A stretch of DNA of 8,318 bases, taken from positions 1-8,318 of the forward strand of contig JAILDR010000031.1 in assembly GCA_024689285.1 (NCBI GenBank), in the 5' to 3' direction. The notes beneath the pieces are model-generated. The model saw nothing but the letters and a program-made list of their open reading frames with translations, had not been told where the DNA came from and did not search any database. This DNA is from Bacteroidales bacterium. GTDB lineage: Bacteria; Bacteroidota; Bacteroidia; Bacteroidales; F082. Position numbers and translations under genes: made by a program. Positions 1 to 7,049 of the stretch are shown piece by piece; the first letter of the stretch is position 1, and every line of letters starts with the position of its first letter.

Positions 1-95
1 CGAACGAAAATCCCTACGGGATTCCTCAATCTATACAAAAAGGATGCCGTTATACCCCGGAAGAAAACTGAAATTCCCGTAGGGAATCGCGTTCG
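1..95. repeat. Imperfect inverted repeat of two small palindromes
   Basis: Bases 1-21 and 75-95 are inverted copies. Both arms read CGAACG, then four variable bases, then TCCCTACGGGA, with three mismatches in 21. Each arm also folds on itself: ATCCC-TAC-GGGAT at 10-22 and ATTCCC-GTA-GGGAAT at 73-87. The trinucleotide loop is GTA when the first copy is read on the minus strand. The roughly 50 bases between the arms are not obviously repetitive, except for AGGATGC at 41-47, which recurs at 132-138. The arrangement resembles REP-like intergenic repeats, but no transposase or copy elsewhere in the window supports that. The first arm begins at base 1, so the element may extend further left. Confidence 0.7.
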
Positions 96-121
96 GTTGA
101 ATTGTAAGATATTGTTTTTCA

Positions 122-138
122 GCATCCTGTAAGGATGC
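122..138. repeat. GTA-loop palindrome GCATCCT-GTA-AGGATGC
   Basis: This is a perfect 7-bp stem with a three-base GTA loop. It has the same stem-GTA-stem design as the two palindromes at 10-22 and 73-87, but a different stem sequence. The half-site AGGATGC also occurs alone at 41-47 and could pair with 122-128 as an alternative. No T-run follows, so it is not a standard intrinsic terminator. It lies about 34 bases upstream of the likely -7 box of the peptidase gene, so it could be a protein-binding site or part of a dispersed repeat. Confidence 0.7.
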
Positions 139-145
139 ACCAGAA

Positions 146-179
146 TTTGCGAAACTTGAATAGTTTTTCTTTATTTTTG
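146..179 (+). promoter_or_regulatory. Putative Bacteroidetes promoter for the YpfJ-type peptidase gene
   Basis: TATTTTTG at 172-179 fits the Bacteroidetes -7 consensus TAnnTTTG exactly. TTTG at 146-149 could be the -33 element, but the 22-base spacer is slightly longer than the usual 19-21. A transcript starting near 185-190 would have a leader of about 20 bases before the ATG at 209. The -7 box is convincing and the -33 assignment is weak. Confidence 0.55.
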
Positions 180-208
180 CGGGCAACAAATCTTAAAAAC
201 TACACATC

Positions 209-1075
209 ATGAAATTAGAAGGAAGAAGAGAAAGTACCAACGTGGAAGACCGTCGTGGTAAAAAGACCGTCGCAGCTGCCGGAGGCATCGGTCTGGGCGG
301 TATCATCATCTATTTAATCATTAGCCTTATGGGGGGCGATGCCAGCGCTGTTATGGAACAGATGCAGCAAGGCAACACCACCGAGTATGTTGACGACGGC
401 ACCGACTACAGCCAAGTTGACGCGGAACTGATGACGTTCTGCAAGCGCATCCTGGCCGGTACCGAAGACGTGTGGACCAAGGAGTTCAAGAAAATGGGAC
501 GCACCTACCAGCCTCCCAAGATGGTCATCTTCAGCGATGCCGTCAACTCGGGCTGCGGCAATGCCACCTCGGCCAGCGGGCCCTTCTACTGCTCAGCCGA
601 CGAGACGGTGTATCTCGACCTTGAATTCTTCAAGAGCATGAAGAAACAAATCGGTGCCGACGGCGACTTCGCCTATGCCTACGTCATCGCCCACGAGGTG
701 GGTCACCACGTGCAAAACCAACTCGGTATCCTCGGCCAAGCCCATCAGCAGATGGCGCAGTATGGCCGTAATACAAAGCAGTCCAACGAAATCAGCGTGC
801 GCCTTGAGCTGCAGGCCGACTTCTTCGCCGGCGTTTGGGCCTACAACGACAACAAAATGTTTGGCTCGCTTGAGGACGGCGATATCGAAGAGGCACTCAA
901 CGCAGCGGCCAAGATCGGTGACGACTATCTCCAAAAACAAGCTTACGGACGTACTATGCCTGAGACTTTCAACCACGGCACCTCAGCCCAGCGCGAGCGT
1001 TGGCTCAAGAAAGGACTTACCACGGGCGACATCAATTTGGGCGACACCTTCTCGCCGAGTTACAATAGCCTTTGA
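209..1075 (+). CDS. ypfJ: YpfJ-type membrane-anchored zinc metallopeptidase
   Basis: This 288-residue protein matches the putative neutral zinc metallopeptidase family (zn_peptidase, Pfam PF04228; E. coli YpfJ) over its full length, which is close to the family norm. It opens with the family's signature N-terminus, KLEGRRESTNVEDRRG. A Gly/Ile-rich membrane helix follows at about residues 22-41, so the catalytic part should face the periplasm. The zinc motif HEVGH is at residues 162-166, with H162 and H166 as ligands and E163 catalytic. The downstream RLELQAD segment contains E200, a likely third ligand. The start is fixed by the conserved N-terminus. A -7 box lies about 30 bases upstream and no Shine-Dalgarno is seen. 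The physiological substrate of the family is unsettled. The coding sequence looks clearly more GC-rich than the kinase gene that follows. Family assignment is firm, but substrate and role are unknown. Confidence 0.93.
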   Translation: MKLEGRRESTNVEDRRGKKTVAAAGGIGLGGIIIYLIISLMGGDASAVMEQMQQGNTTEYVDDGTDYSQVDAELMTFCKRILAGTEDVWTKEFKKMGRTYQPPKMVIFSDAVNSGCGNATSASGPFYCSADETVYLDLEFFKSMKKQIGADGDFAYAYVIAHEVGHHVQNQLGILGQAHQQMAQYGRNTKQSNEISVRLELQADFFAGVWAYNDNKMFGSLEDGDIEEALNAAAKIGDDYLQKQAYGRTMPETFNHGTSAQRERWLKKGLTTGDINLGDTFSPSYNSL

Positions 1076-1146
1076 TACGGGCTTACATCTCGTTCGCCCA
1101 ACTGTATTGAAAGCTTCGTACAACGACCCGGTACTCGCTTTGCAGT

Positions 1147-2229
1147 ATGAATAAAAGCGAAAGCAATAATGTAAACAGCTACTTGTCTATCAAGAGGATA
1201 GCTTTCATTTCGCTGGCTATCACCATCGGCTTTTATGTGCTGTTTATCCTGAAGCACTATTTCAGGCGGAATATGTTGATTGCTGTGGAACCGGTGGAAT
1301 ACAGAACGCCTTATTGGATCGTCCTTCTGGTGAATGTGGTGTTCAGCTTCATTATGGCTTTCCTGCTGTTTCTGTATGAGCGCAAGGTGTTGGGCTATCC
1401 GTTTAAGCTGAAACGCGACGAGTTGACGGCTAATATTGTCGGATCGCTGTTCGTCGGGTTGGCTATCAGCACGGTGATTACCTTGATGAATCATTGTCTT
1501 TGGCCCTTGCCGCATAGCCAGCATTCGCTGTTTCACAGCATCTGTATCGGTTGGATGGGCGATTTGCCTTTGGTGGTGATTCCAGTGATGATAGGCTATC
1601 TGTTGCGTTCGATGCATCTTGAGCAGGTGACTGCCGTTGAAAACGAGATGCTTCGTGCCGAAAGCATCACTTCACGCTATGAGGCTCTGAAAAACCAGCT
1701 TGACCCGCATTTTCTCTTCAATTCGATGAACACCCTCCAGTCGCTCATCACCATCGACACCGAACGGGCCGAGGAGTATATGCAGCAGCTTTGCTCAGTA
1801 TTGCGCTACACCTTGCAAAAAAAGGAAGTGGTCACTTTGGCAGAAGAGCTTGATTGCACCGCCGACTATTGCCGTATGCTGAAAATCCGTTATGGCGGCA
1901 ACCTGGCCTTCGACCATCACATCAACCATGAACGTTACGACAACTTTCTTGTTCCTCCTTTGGCGATTCAGGGTTTGGTGGAGAACGCTATCAAGCATAA
2001 TGTCATCTCTGCGAAACAGCCTTTAACGGTGCATATTTCCACCGATGATGATAATCATTTGATTGTCAGCAATAAAATCCAGCCCAAGATTATGGAGACG
2101 GAAAGTAATGGCATAGGTCTGGCCAATCTGACGGAACGCTACAGGCTTCAATGGGACAAAAAAGTGGAAATTTTTAATGATGGAAACAATTTTGTAGTAA
2201 CTTTGCCACTTATAGATAATCAAAAATAG
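1147..2229 (+). CDS. LytS-like sensor histidine kinase (His_kinase family)
   Basis: This 360-residue integral-membrane kinase would phosphorylate the LytTR regulator encoded 6 bp downstream. Four hydrophobic helices are visible at about residues 18-38, 56-77, 96-115 and 132-153. The loops between them are short and there is no large extracytoplasmic domain, so the stimulus is probably sensed within or near the membrane. A short linker leads to the His_kinase domain (PF06580), with the phospho-acceptor in QLDPHFLFNSMN (H188). The ATP-binding part shows an N box, LVENAIKHN (E279, N280), and a glycine-rich box, NGIGL (about 321-325), followed by the family's NLTERY segment. No PAS, HAMP or 7TM-DISM domain is apparent. 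The gene begins 71 bp after the peptidase stop, with no clear promoter in the gap, so read-through from upstream is possible. The ligand is unknown. Confidence 0.93.
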   Translation: MNKSESNNVNSYLSIKRIAFISLAITIGFYVLFILKHYFRRNMLIAVEPVEYRTPYWIVLLVNVVFSFIMAFLLFLYERKVLGYPFKLKRDELTANIVGSLFVGLAISTVITLMNHCLWPLPHSQHSLFHSICIGWMGDLPLVVIPVMIGYLLRSMHLEQVTAVENEMLRAESITSRYEALKNQLDPHFLFNSMNTLQSLITIDTERAEEYMQQLCSVLRYTLQKKEVVTLAEELDCTADYCRMLKIRYGGNLAFDHHINHERYDNFLVPPLAIQGLVENAIKHNVISAKQPLTVHISTDDDNHLIVSNKIQPKIMETESNGIGLANLTERYRLQWDKKVEIFNDGNNFVVTLPLIDNQK

Positions 2230-2235
2230 ACCGAT

Positions 2236-2988
2236 ATGAAAACACTAATCATAGAAGACGAAAACATGGCCTCGCAGGCGTTGTGCAAGCTGATAGAGAA
2301 GGTCAGTCCCGGGACTGAGGTCGTCGGCGTGCTGCAAACCATCGATGAGAGTAAGGCATGGTTTAAGAAGAACGAAATGCCCGACTTGATTTTCATGGAC
2401 ATACATCTTGCCGACGGCTCCTCTTTCGCCATCTTTGACAAGGTTGACATTACCTGTCCCATCATTTTCACAACGGCATACGACGAGTATGCCTTGAAGG
2501 CTTTTGAGGTCAACAGCATCGACTATCTGCTGAAACCTATCGGAAAAAAAGACCTTGAACGTGCGATGAACAAATACAAGAGCCTGACCGAAGTCGCCAA
2601 CCAGAACTACAAGGCCTTAGCCTCGTTGATTGACGGCTCGAGGCATAAATACAAAAAGTATTTCCTTCTGCCTGAGTCCGACAAACTTGTTCCGTTGGCA
2701 GCTAAGAATATAGCTTACATCTTTATTGATGAAAAAGTAGTGAAGATTGTCACATTCGACCGAAAGTCATATTACATCAACCAGACTTTGGACGAGTTGC
2801 TGGACCAGCTCGACACATCGGCGTTTTTCAGGGCCAACAGGCAGTATATTGTTGCCCGTGAGTCTATTAAGGATGTCTCGATATGGTTAGGCAACAAATT
2901 GGCCTTGAATCTTATTGTTGAGGTGCCTGATAAGATCATCATCAGCAAGGCCCGTGTGAGCGAGTTCAAACAATGGTTCGCAGATTGA
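2236..2988 (+). CDS. LytTR-family response regulator
   Basis: This 250-residue cytoplasmic transcription regulator has a receiver domain at about residues 1-120. It carries the acidic pair D8/E9, the phospho-acceptor D55 in FMDIHLADG, T79/T80 in IFTTAYDEYALKAF and K100 in DYLLKPI. The C-terminal part, about residues 145-248, is a LytTR DNA-binding domain with the family signature FFRANRQYIV and a preceding strand-rich segment. LytTR domains normally bind pairs of direct-repeat half-sites in promoters. I could not identify a convincing pair in this window, so targets are unknown. The gene lies 6 bp after the LytS-like kinase, which makes the two a cognate pair in one operon. No terminator with a T-run is seen after the stop; the following sequence is simply AT-rich. 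Confidence 0.94.
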   Translation: MKTLIIEDENMASQALCKLIEKVSPGTEVVGVLQTIDESKAWFKKNEMPDLIFMDIHLADGSSFAIFDKVDITCPIIFTTAYDEYALKAFEVNSIDYLLKPIGKKDLERAMNKYKSLTEVANQNYKALASLIDGSRHKYKKYFLLPESDKLVPLAAKNIAYIFIDEKVVKIVTFDRKSYYINQTLDELLDQLDTSAFFRANRQYIVARESIKDVSIWLGNKLALNLIVEVPDKIIISKARVSEFKQWFAD

Positions 2989-3066
2989 TGGTAATCTAAT
3001 TATTGATTTAATTATCTGATATATAATAAATTATAGAAAAGAAGGAAAATTTTTGGAGAAAAAGTG

Positions 3067-3096
3067 TTGCGGAAACGAAAAAAGGTTGTACTTTTG
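3067..3096 (+). promoter_or_regulatory. Promoter of tRNA-Lys
   Basis: TACTTTTG at 3089-3096 is a perfect TAnnTTTG -7 box. TTG at 3067-3069 lies 19 bases upstream, the expected spacing for the Bacteroidetes -33 element. Transcription would begin around 3102-3106, just before the mature tRNA 5' end at 3111. The preceding AT-rich stretch, 2989-3066, holds no gene or other clear feature. Confidence 0.75.
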
Positions 3097-3110
3097 CAGC
3101 CGCAAACGAT

Positions 3111-3183
3111 GCTTCCGTAGCTCAGTTGGTAGAGCACCTGACTCTTAATCAGGGTGTCCAGGGTTCGACCCCCTGCGGGAGTA
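3111..3183 (+). tRNA. tRNA-Lys (anticodon CTT)
   Basis: This is a complete 73-base cloverleaf. The acceptor stem GCTTCCG/CGGGAGT has two G-U wobbles. The D stem is GCTC/GAGC with loop AGTTGGTA, and the anticodon stem is CCTGA/TCAGG. The seven-base loop CTCTTAA places anticodon CTT at 3144-3146, which reads AAG lysine codons. The T arm is CAGGG-TTCGACC-CCCTG and the discriminator base is A. The 3' CCA is not encoded and must be added after transcription. It stands alone between its own promoter and terminator, with no second tRNA in the unit. No direct repeat of its 3' end or integrase gene is present in the window, so there is no sign of an integrated element here. Confidence 0.96.
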
Positions 3184-3198
3184 CGATAAAGAAGAAAT

Positions 3199-3234
3199 CC
3201 CTAATTGATTGTCAGTCAGTTAGGGTTTTTCTTT
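3199..3234 (+). terminator. Intrinsic terminator after tRNA-Lys
   Basis: CCCTAATTGA at 3199-3208 pairs with TCAGTTAGGG at 3216-3225. The stem is 10 bp with one wobble pair and a seven-base loop. TTTTTCTTTT follows directly. It sits 16 bases after the tRNA and ends its short transcript. It also lies in the convergent gap before the 3' end of apbE on the minus strand. The minus-strand side has only a weak T-run, so it would work less well for apbE. Confidence 0.88.
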
Positions 3235-3259
3235 TGCTCTAATAGCTCAATAAACTTAC

Positions 3260-4255
3260 TTAGTCGATAATCAAAGCCTTGAAGCCGTCTGTTGCAAAGG
3301 TTTCCAATGTGTTTTTCTCGTTCACGAAAATGTAGTAGGCCTCAACGCCATCCATGCTTTCGATGAGTGGTAGTGATGTTTTCAAGCCCATCACCATGCA
3401 GATGGAGGCAAGTGCATCGGCCCATACGGAGCTTTCGGCCATTACGGTTACGCTGAGCACTTGATGTTCAACAGGATAACCCGTTGTCGGGTCGATGCAA
3501 TGGGAATAACGGCGTCCGTCGCGTTCCACATATTTCCTCGTGCTTCCCGAGGTGACCAGCCCTTTGTCACGCAAGGTGATGCGGGTTTGCACGATGCGCT
3601 CAGCGTCGATGTTTTCGGCAGGCTTCTCAATCCCCACAATCCAAGGGCTGTTATTGGGTTTGCTGCCTCGCGCCATGATTTCGCCACCCGTGTCGACGAT
3701 AAAGCTACTGATGCCTCTGCTTTCCAGAAAACGGGCAATCAAATCGGAGGTGTAGCCTTGTGCGATAGCATTGAAGTCCAATTGTATAGCCGGGTCTTCC
3801 TTAACGACCTTTCCGCTTTCGATGCGGATTTTTCGGTAGTCGACCAAGCCTCTGAGGCTGTCGATGAGTTGCGGCGTGATGCTGTCGCCGTTCTTGTAAC
3901 TGAAGCCCCATGCAGCCACGATAGGGGAAATGGTCGGGTCGAAACAGCCGTTGGAGAGTTGGGCTGCTTGTTGGGCGATATTGAAGTTGTCGATGAAGAT
4001 GGAATCGAGTGCAACCTCTTCGTTTCGATTAACTTTCGAGATGATTGAGCTGTCAACCCACAGGTTGACGGACATATCAACTGCATGAAAGATTGAGTCC
4101 ACCTCGCGCTGGAAGTTGCGTCCTTGTTCATCAAAATAGGTGACGGCATAATAGGAACCCTGCGCTAAGCCTTGCAGTACAATCTTCTGCGGCGGTCGGT
4201 CACAACAAGCCAGAAACACCAAGCCTGCTAACCACAATAACACCTTTTTCCTCAT
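3260..4255 (-). CDS. apbE: FAD:protein FMN transferase, predicted lipoprotein
   Basis: The 331-residue protein should move FMN from FAD onto Thr or Ser of exported flavoproteins such as NqrC and RnfG, using a divalent metal. The N-terminus KKVLLWLAGLVFLACC is a short lipoprotein signal. The acylated residue is C17 or C18, so the enzyme should be membrane-anchored outside the cytoplasm. ApbE motifs occur in order: FDPT at 105-108 with a following WGF, DFNAIAQGY at 160-168, VDTGGE at 187-192, TSGS at 235-238, RRYSHCIDPTTGYP at 248-261 and ADALA at 279-283. D280 in the last is a likely metal-binding position. Length and motif order are normal for the family. It is the last gene of the minus-strand group, 21 bp after the DUF5686 gene. 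No nqr or rnf gene is in the window, so the substrate must be encoded elsewhere. Confidence 0.95.
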   Translation of the reverse strand: MRKKVLLWLAGLVFLACCDRPPQKIVLQGLAQGSYYAVTYFDEQGRNFQREVDSIFHAVDMSVNLWVDSSIISKVNRNEEVALDSIFIDNFNIAQQAAQLSNGCFDPTISPIVAAWGFSYKNGDSITPQLIDSLRGLVDYRKIRIESGKVVKEDPAIQLDFNAIAQGYTSDLIARFLESRGISSFIVDTGGEIMARGSKPNNSPWIVGIEKPAENIDAERIVQTRITLRDKGLVTSGSTRKYVERDGRRYSHCIDPTTGYPVEHQVLSVTVMAESSVWADALASICMVMGLKTSLPLIESMDGVEAYYIFVNEKNTLETFATDGFKALIID

Positions 4256-4276
4256 ACCTTAAATTATTACTCTAGA

Positions 4277-6733
4277 CTAAAAATCAAACGTTGCACTCCA
4301 TTTCCATGCGAAGTTGTCCCAAACGCTGTCGAAAGGCTCGTAATTGGGCCAGGCATAATAGCCATAGCGGTAGAACGCGCCCAAGCCCAGTTTGGCAAAC
4401 GCCACGTTGAGCAAGCCTTTCACAACGATGCCGCTCTCGAAGTAGCCTTTGTCAATCGTAAGGAATGCCAATTCGTTGAGATGTTTGTCGGGCTGCATAC
4501 TACCCCAAGCCAGATTGGTGACCAAGGTGAGTTCTGGCTTAAACCAATTGGAGTGGGTCTTCCAGAGCATACCGCTGAAGTTGTGGCTCAGATAGAGTGC
4601 TACAAATCGGTCGCAGAAAAACTCATCCTCGCGCATAGTGCTGAAGCTGCCGGGTGCATAGAGTCCGAAACGCTCGTAGCTGCCCAAGAGGTCGAAAGTC
4701 TCCGTCAAGGGGCAGTTGGCTGAGGCATAACCGGCTTGCAAAACGACTTTCGAGACACCCATATAGCGTGTGTAGATGCTCTTTGAGGCTTCCAACTTGA
4801 AGCGGTCGTACTCATGCTGGCTTCCAAAGATGTTTGGAAAGGAGTGTGTATATGAAAGCCAAACGATGGGGTAAACGGTTCCGAGTGATTGTATGCCTGT
4901 GGGCTTGCTGATGAATTTCTCCTTGTAGGCAAAACGCAGCTTGATTTCGGCGTTGGCAAAACGGCTGGTGGGAAGGGTATCGAATGGCGACAGCAAGTAT
5001 TTTTTGTCGCTTAGGCTAAAGGTCAAGAAACCTTTGAAATGTCTCGCGAATCGGCTGCTGTAATTGATTGTGATGCTGTTGCGGCGCACGTTGACGTTTT
5101 CGTAATACAAGAATTTGTACTCATTTTCGGATAGGATGCTGCCGCCTTCGGAAAAACCGCTGAATTCGCCCAAGACTTCTGACATCCGAGTGTATTCTAC
5201 TCCAAGTTCCATTTGTTTCTGTCTGTCAATCAACCATTTGATGCCTCCTCCGTAATCGAAGTCTTTCAGTTTGGTCCAATAGCCGGCGAAAGCGTGGATG
5301 CGCAGATGCCGCGAGATACGGTCGTTGGTCGACAGACCCAAACCAAAACGAAAACCACGACTGAAGGATACCTTTAAGATGTTGTTGAGGTCGAGGTCAA
5401 GAAAGCCTATCGGCAGCACCGATTCTTCCATGACTTTGTTGGTTGTGCCCAGCAAGCGGTCGAAGATGTTGGAGCCGTTGGTGAGTGAGTCAACAAGAAA
5501 ATAAGTGGCTTTTATTCTTTGGGTTAAAGAATCAATTCGGTGGGCGTTCCAAAAACTGTCGTCGCGGTAGGCAGCATCGGGGTCGATGACAATCTCCAAG
5601 TCTGAAAACCTTTGTTTTGAAAGGTCGGGATGAATGTCTATATCGGAGAGATAGCTCTTTCCGATGGCGACCATAGGGAAGTTGTTGCCGTCAATATTGA
5701 CTGCCAAATTCGGAAAACGGAGATTGGTGTTCAACTGTTTCGGGAACCATTGGCCGTCAATTTTTTGGTAGAGTTGTTGGATGCTGGCGGTATAGAAAGA
5801 ACCTTGTTCGTTGGGCTCGGCTTTCACGCTTTGCAGCGCCCATCCGTCGCTGTTGACGGTCATTGTGCCACGCAAGCCGTTGAAAGTGCTGCCTTTGTAT
5901 GGGTGGAAAGAAATCACATAGAGCGAGTCGCTTTGGCCGATAGGGTGGACGGCTTCGAGGGTGAAGAAATAGTGGCTCTTGCTGTTGCGGCTGATGGGGT
6001 TCACATAGTCGGTGCCAGCCACGTTGATGACATCGTCGTAGAAGCTGATGCTCTGCATGCTGTTGACCAAATAGATAAAGGTGGGGTCTTTCATGCCGGC
6101 AATTTTGGTGCCGAGCACCTTTTGCAGTTTATGGTCAGGCGACTTGAAAAACACCTCAGAGGCGGTTTCCATCACCATCAAATCACTTTCTTTCAGTATC
6201 TTGTCGAACTCTTGCATCAGACTTTCGCCATTGGGTTGGGCTTGGCTCATGGCTTTGCCAAAACCGCTGCTGTCGATGGTGACCACCATTTGGTCGTAGA
6301 TGCGGTAGCTGTATGCCTCCAACGAATTGGGGTTGTTTGCCTTGCGGTGTGTCAAGAGGCTGTCGATGATGCGGTGGGCAGGATTCTCGCCAGCTTCGAC
6401 GACAACTTCCCTAAGCTCGAAAACGATAGGCTTCAAAGCGATGTTGCATCTCTTCGCATTATTTTGGATGTCAACGGTTTTAGTTTCATAGCCTACCGAA
6501 GAGAATTTGATTTTAAGAATGGGTTCATCGGAACTGATTTCGTATCTACCGTTGATGTCGCTCATGGTACCCGTCACACCTTCGTTAGCGACCACGTTGA
6601 CGAAAGACAAAGGCTGCCGGTTTTGCTCGTCGGTAATCCGCCCGCTGATGGTGTGGCTTTGGGCCAGCAGGTTATGTCCCGCTACCAAGAGTAGCAACGG
6701 CAGGAAAAGCAAAACGCGGTGTTGCAGCTTCAT
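4277..6733 (-). CDS. DUF5686 outer-membrane protein with carboxypeptidase-like regulatory domain
   Basis: This is an 818-residue exported protein of a Bacteroidota family whose role is not established. Residues 1-25 form a signal peptide with a long Leu/Val core and likely cleavage near LLAQ. Residues about 28-100 form a CarboxypepD_reg-like beta-sandwich (HTISGRITDEQNRQPLSFVN, then a GTMSDINGRYEI turn). The DUF5686 part begins near NPAHRIIDSLL (about 117-127). The C-terminal half is rich in alternating aromatic and polar strands and ends in F818 (WSATFDF), as outer-membrane beta-barrels usually do. No TonB-dependent receptor plug is evident, so this is not a SusC protein despite the shared N-terminal domain. 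The ATG overlaps the stop of the FtsB-like gene as ATGA, which indicates translational coupling. Family assignment is strong; function is unknown. Confidence 0.9.
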   Translation of the reverse strand: MKLQHRVLLFLPLLLLVAGHNLLAQSHTISGRITDEQNRQPLSFVNVVANEGVTGTMSDINGRYEISSDEPILKIKFSSVGYETKTVDIQNNAKRCNIALKPIVFELREVVVEAGENPAHRIIDSLLTHRKANNPNSLEAYSYRIYDQMVVTIDSSGFGKAMSQAQPNGESLMQEFDKILKESDLMVMETASEVFFKSPDHKLQKVLGTKIAGMKDPTFIYLVNSMQSISFYDDVINVAGTDYVNPISRNSKSHYFFTLEAVHPIGQSDSLYVISFHPYKGSTFNGLRGTMTVNSDGWALQSVKAEPNEQGSFYTASIQQLYQKIDGQWFPKQLNTNLRFPNLAVNIDGNNFPMVAIGKSYLSDIDIHPDLSKQRFSDLEIVIDPDAAYRDDSFWNAHRIDSLTQRIKATYFLVDSLTNGSNIFDRLLGTTNKVMEESVLPIGFLDLDLNNILKVSFSRGFRFGLGLSTNDRISRHLRIHAFAGYWTKLKDFDYGGGIKWLIDRQKQMELGVEYTRMSEVLGEFSGFSEGGSILSENEYKFLYYENVNVRRNSITINYSSRFARHFKGFLTFSLSDKKYLLSPFDTLPTSRFANAEIKLRFAYKEKFISKPTGIQSLGTVYPIVWLSYTHSFPNIFGSQHEYDRFKLEASKSIYTRYMGVSKVVLQAGYASANCPLTETFDLLGSYERFGLYAPGSFSTMREDEFFCDRFVALYLSHNFSGMLWKTHSNWFKPELTLVTNLAWGSMQPDKHLNELAFLTIDKGYFESGIVVKGLLNVAFAKLGLGAFYRYGYYAWPNYEPFDSVWDNFAWKWSATFDF

Positions 6734-7026
6734 TCTTGGGTCTCGATTAGATAGATAATCTCGTTGTCGCGTTTCATCATGTAGTTCTCGCGGGCTACTT
6801 TCTCCATTGTGGCGGTGTCGTTTTGCAGTTTGTCGAGAAGCTCCATGCTGTTGGAGATTTCCTTTTCGTAGAACTCGATTTGCTCTTGTTGGCTTTTCAG
6901 CGTATTGCGCAGCCTGATTTGCTCAAACAGGTTGAACTGGTCGACGAAGAGAAACATGACGAGGAATATGGCTATGACGTAGACATAGCGGTTGTTGAGT
7001 TTCCGAAGGATTTCCTTGAAAGACAT
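6730..7026 (-). CDS. FtsB/DivIC-like septum formation initiator protein
   Basis: This 98-residue bitopic membrane protein has a short basic cytoplasmic N-terminus and one helix at about residues 14-33 (VYVIAIFLVMFLFVD). A coiled coil at about 36-70 rich in Gln, Glu and Lys would lie outside the membrane. The ending EKVARENYMMKRDNEIIYLI is characteristic of the FtsB/DivIC family (PF04977). Such proteins act in the FtsQ-FtsL-FtsB subcomplex of the cell-division machinery. Length and layout fit the family. It is the first gene of the minus-strand operon, with a -7 box about 25 bases upstream, and it couples by ATGA to the DUF5686 gene. FtsB and DivIC cannot be separated by sequence alone, so no symbol is given. 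Confidence 0.87.
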   Translation of the reverse strand: MSFKEILRKLNNRYVYVIAIFLVMFLFVDQFNLFEQIRLRNTLKSQQEQIEFYEKEISNSMELLDKLQNDTATMEKVARENYMMKRDNEIIYLIETQE

Positions 7027-7049
7027 AACGTGTGTTGTTTTTTCAGCTG

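Noticed and set aside
1..138. Palindrome cluster considered as a CRISPR array or riboswitch
   Set aside because: There are no regularly spaced identical direct repeats with spacers, and no known riboswitch core is recognisable. The elements are short, inverted and differ in stem sequence.
1076..1146. Possible terminator (GGGC/GCCC) or promoter (TTTG at 1139-1142) between the peptidase and kinase genes
   Set aside because: The stem is only 4 bp with a long loop and no T-run. The TTTG lacks the TA of a -7 box and would start transcription at or after the kinase ATG.
654..1154. 166-codon frame overlapping the peptidase gene and reaching the kinase start
   Set aside because: It is an alternate frame of the peptidase gene, with Ser/Thr/Arg/Pro-rich low-complexity translation. 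The peptidase frame contains HEVGH and the full family pattern.
2989..3066. AT-rich inverted stretches after the response regulator gene, considered as a terminator
   Set aside because: The possible stems consist only of A-T pairs and no defined T-run follows. The pairing is what base composition alone would give.
3461..4048. 195-codon plus-strand frame opposite apbE
   Set aside because: It is a shadow of apbE. The minus strand carries all the ApbE motifs and this frame has no family features.
5630..6694. 354-codon open frame on the plus strand, antisense to the DUF5686 gene
   Set aside because: Its translation has no recognisable domain and is rich in His, Val, Asp and Gly, as expected from the complement of a coding strand. 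The opposite strand encodes a clear signal peptide and conserved domains.
4277..6733. DUF5686 protein considered as a SusC/TonB-dependent receptor
   Set aside because: The N-terminal regulatory domain is shared with SusC proteins, but no TonB box or plug domain follows and the NPAHRIIDSLL region is typical of DUF5686.
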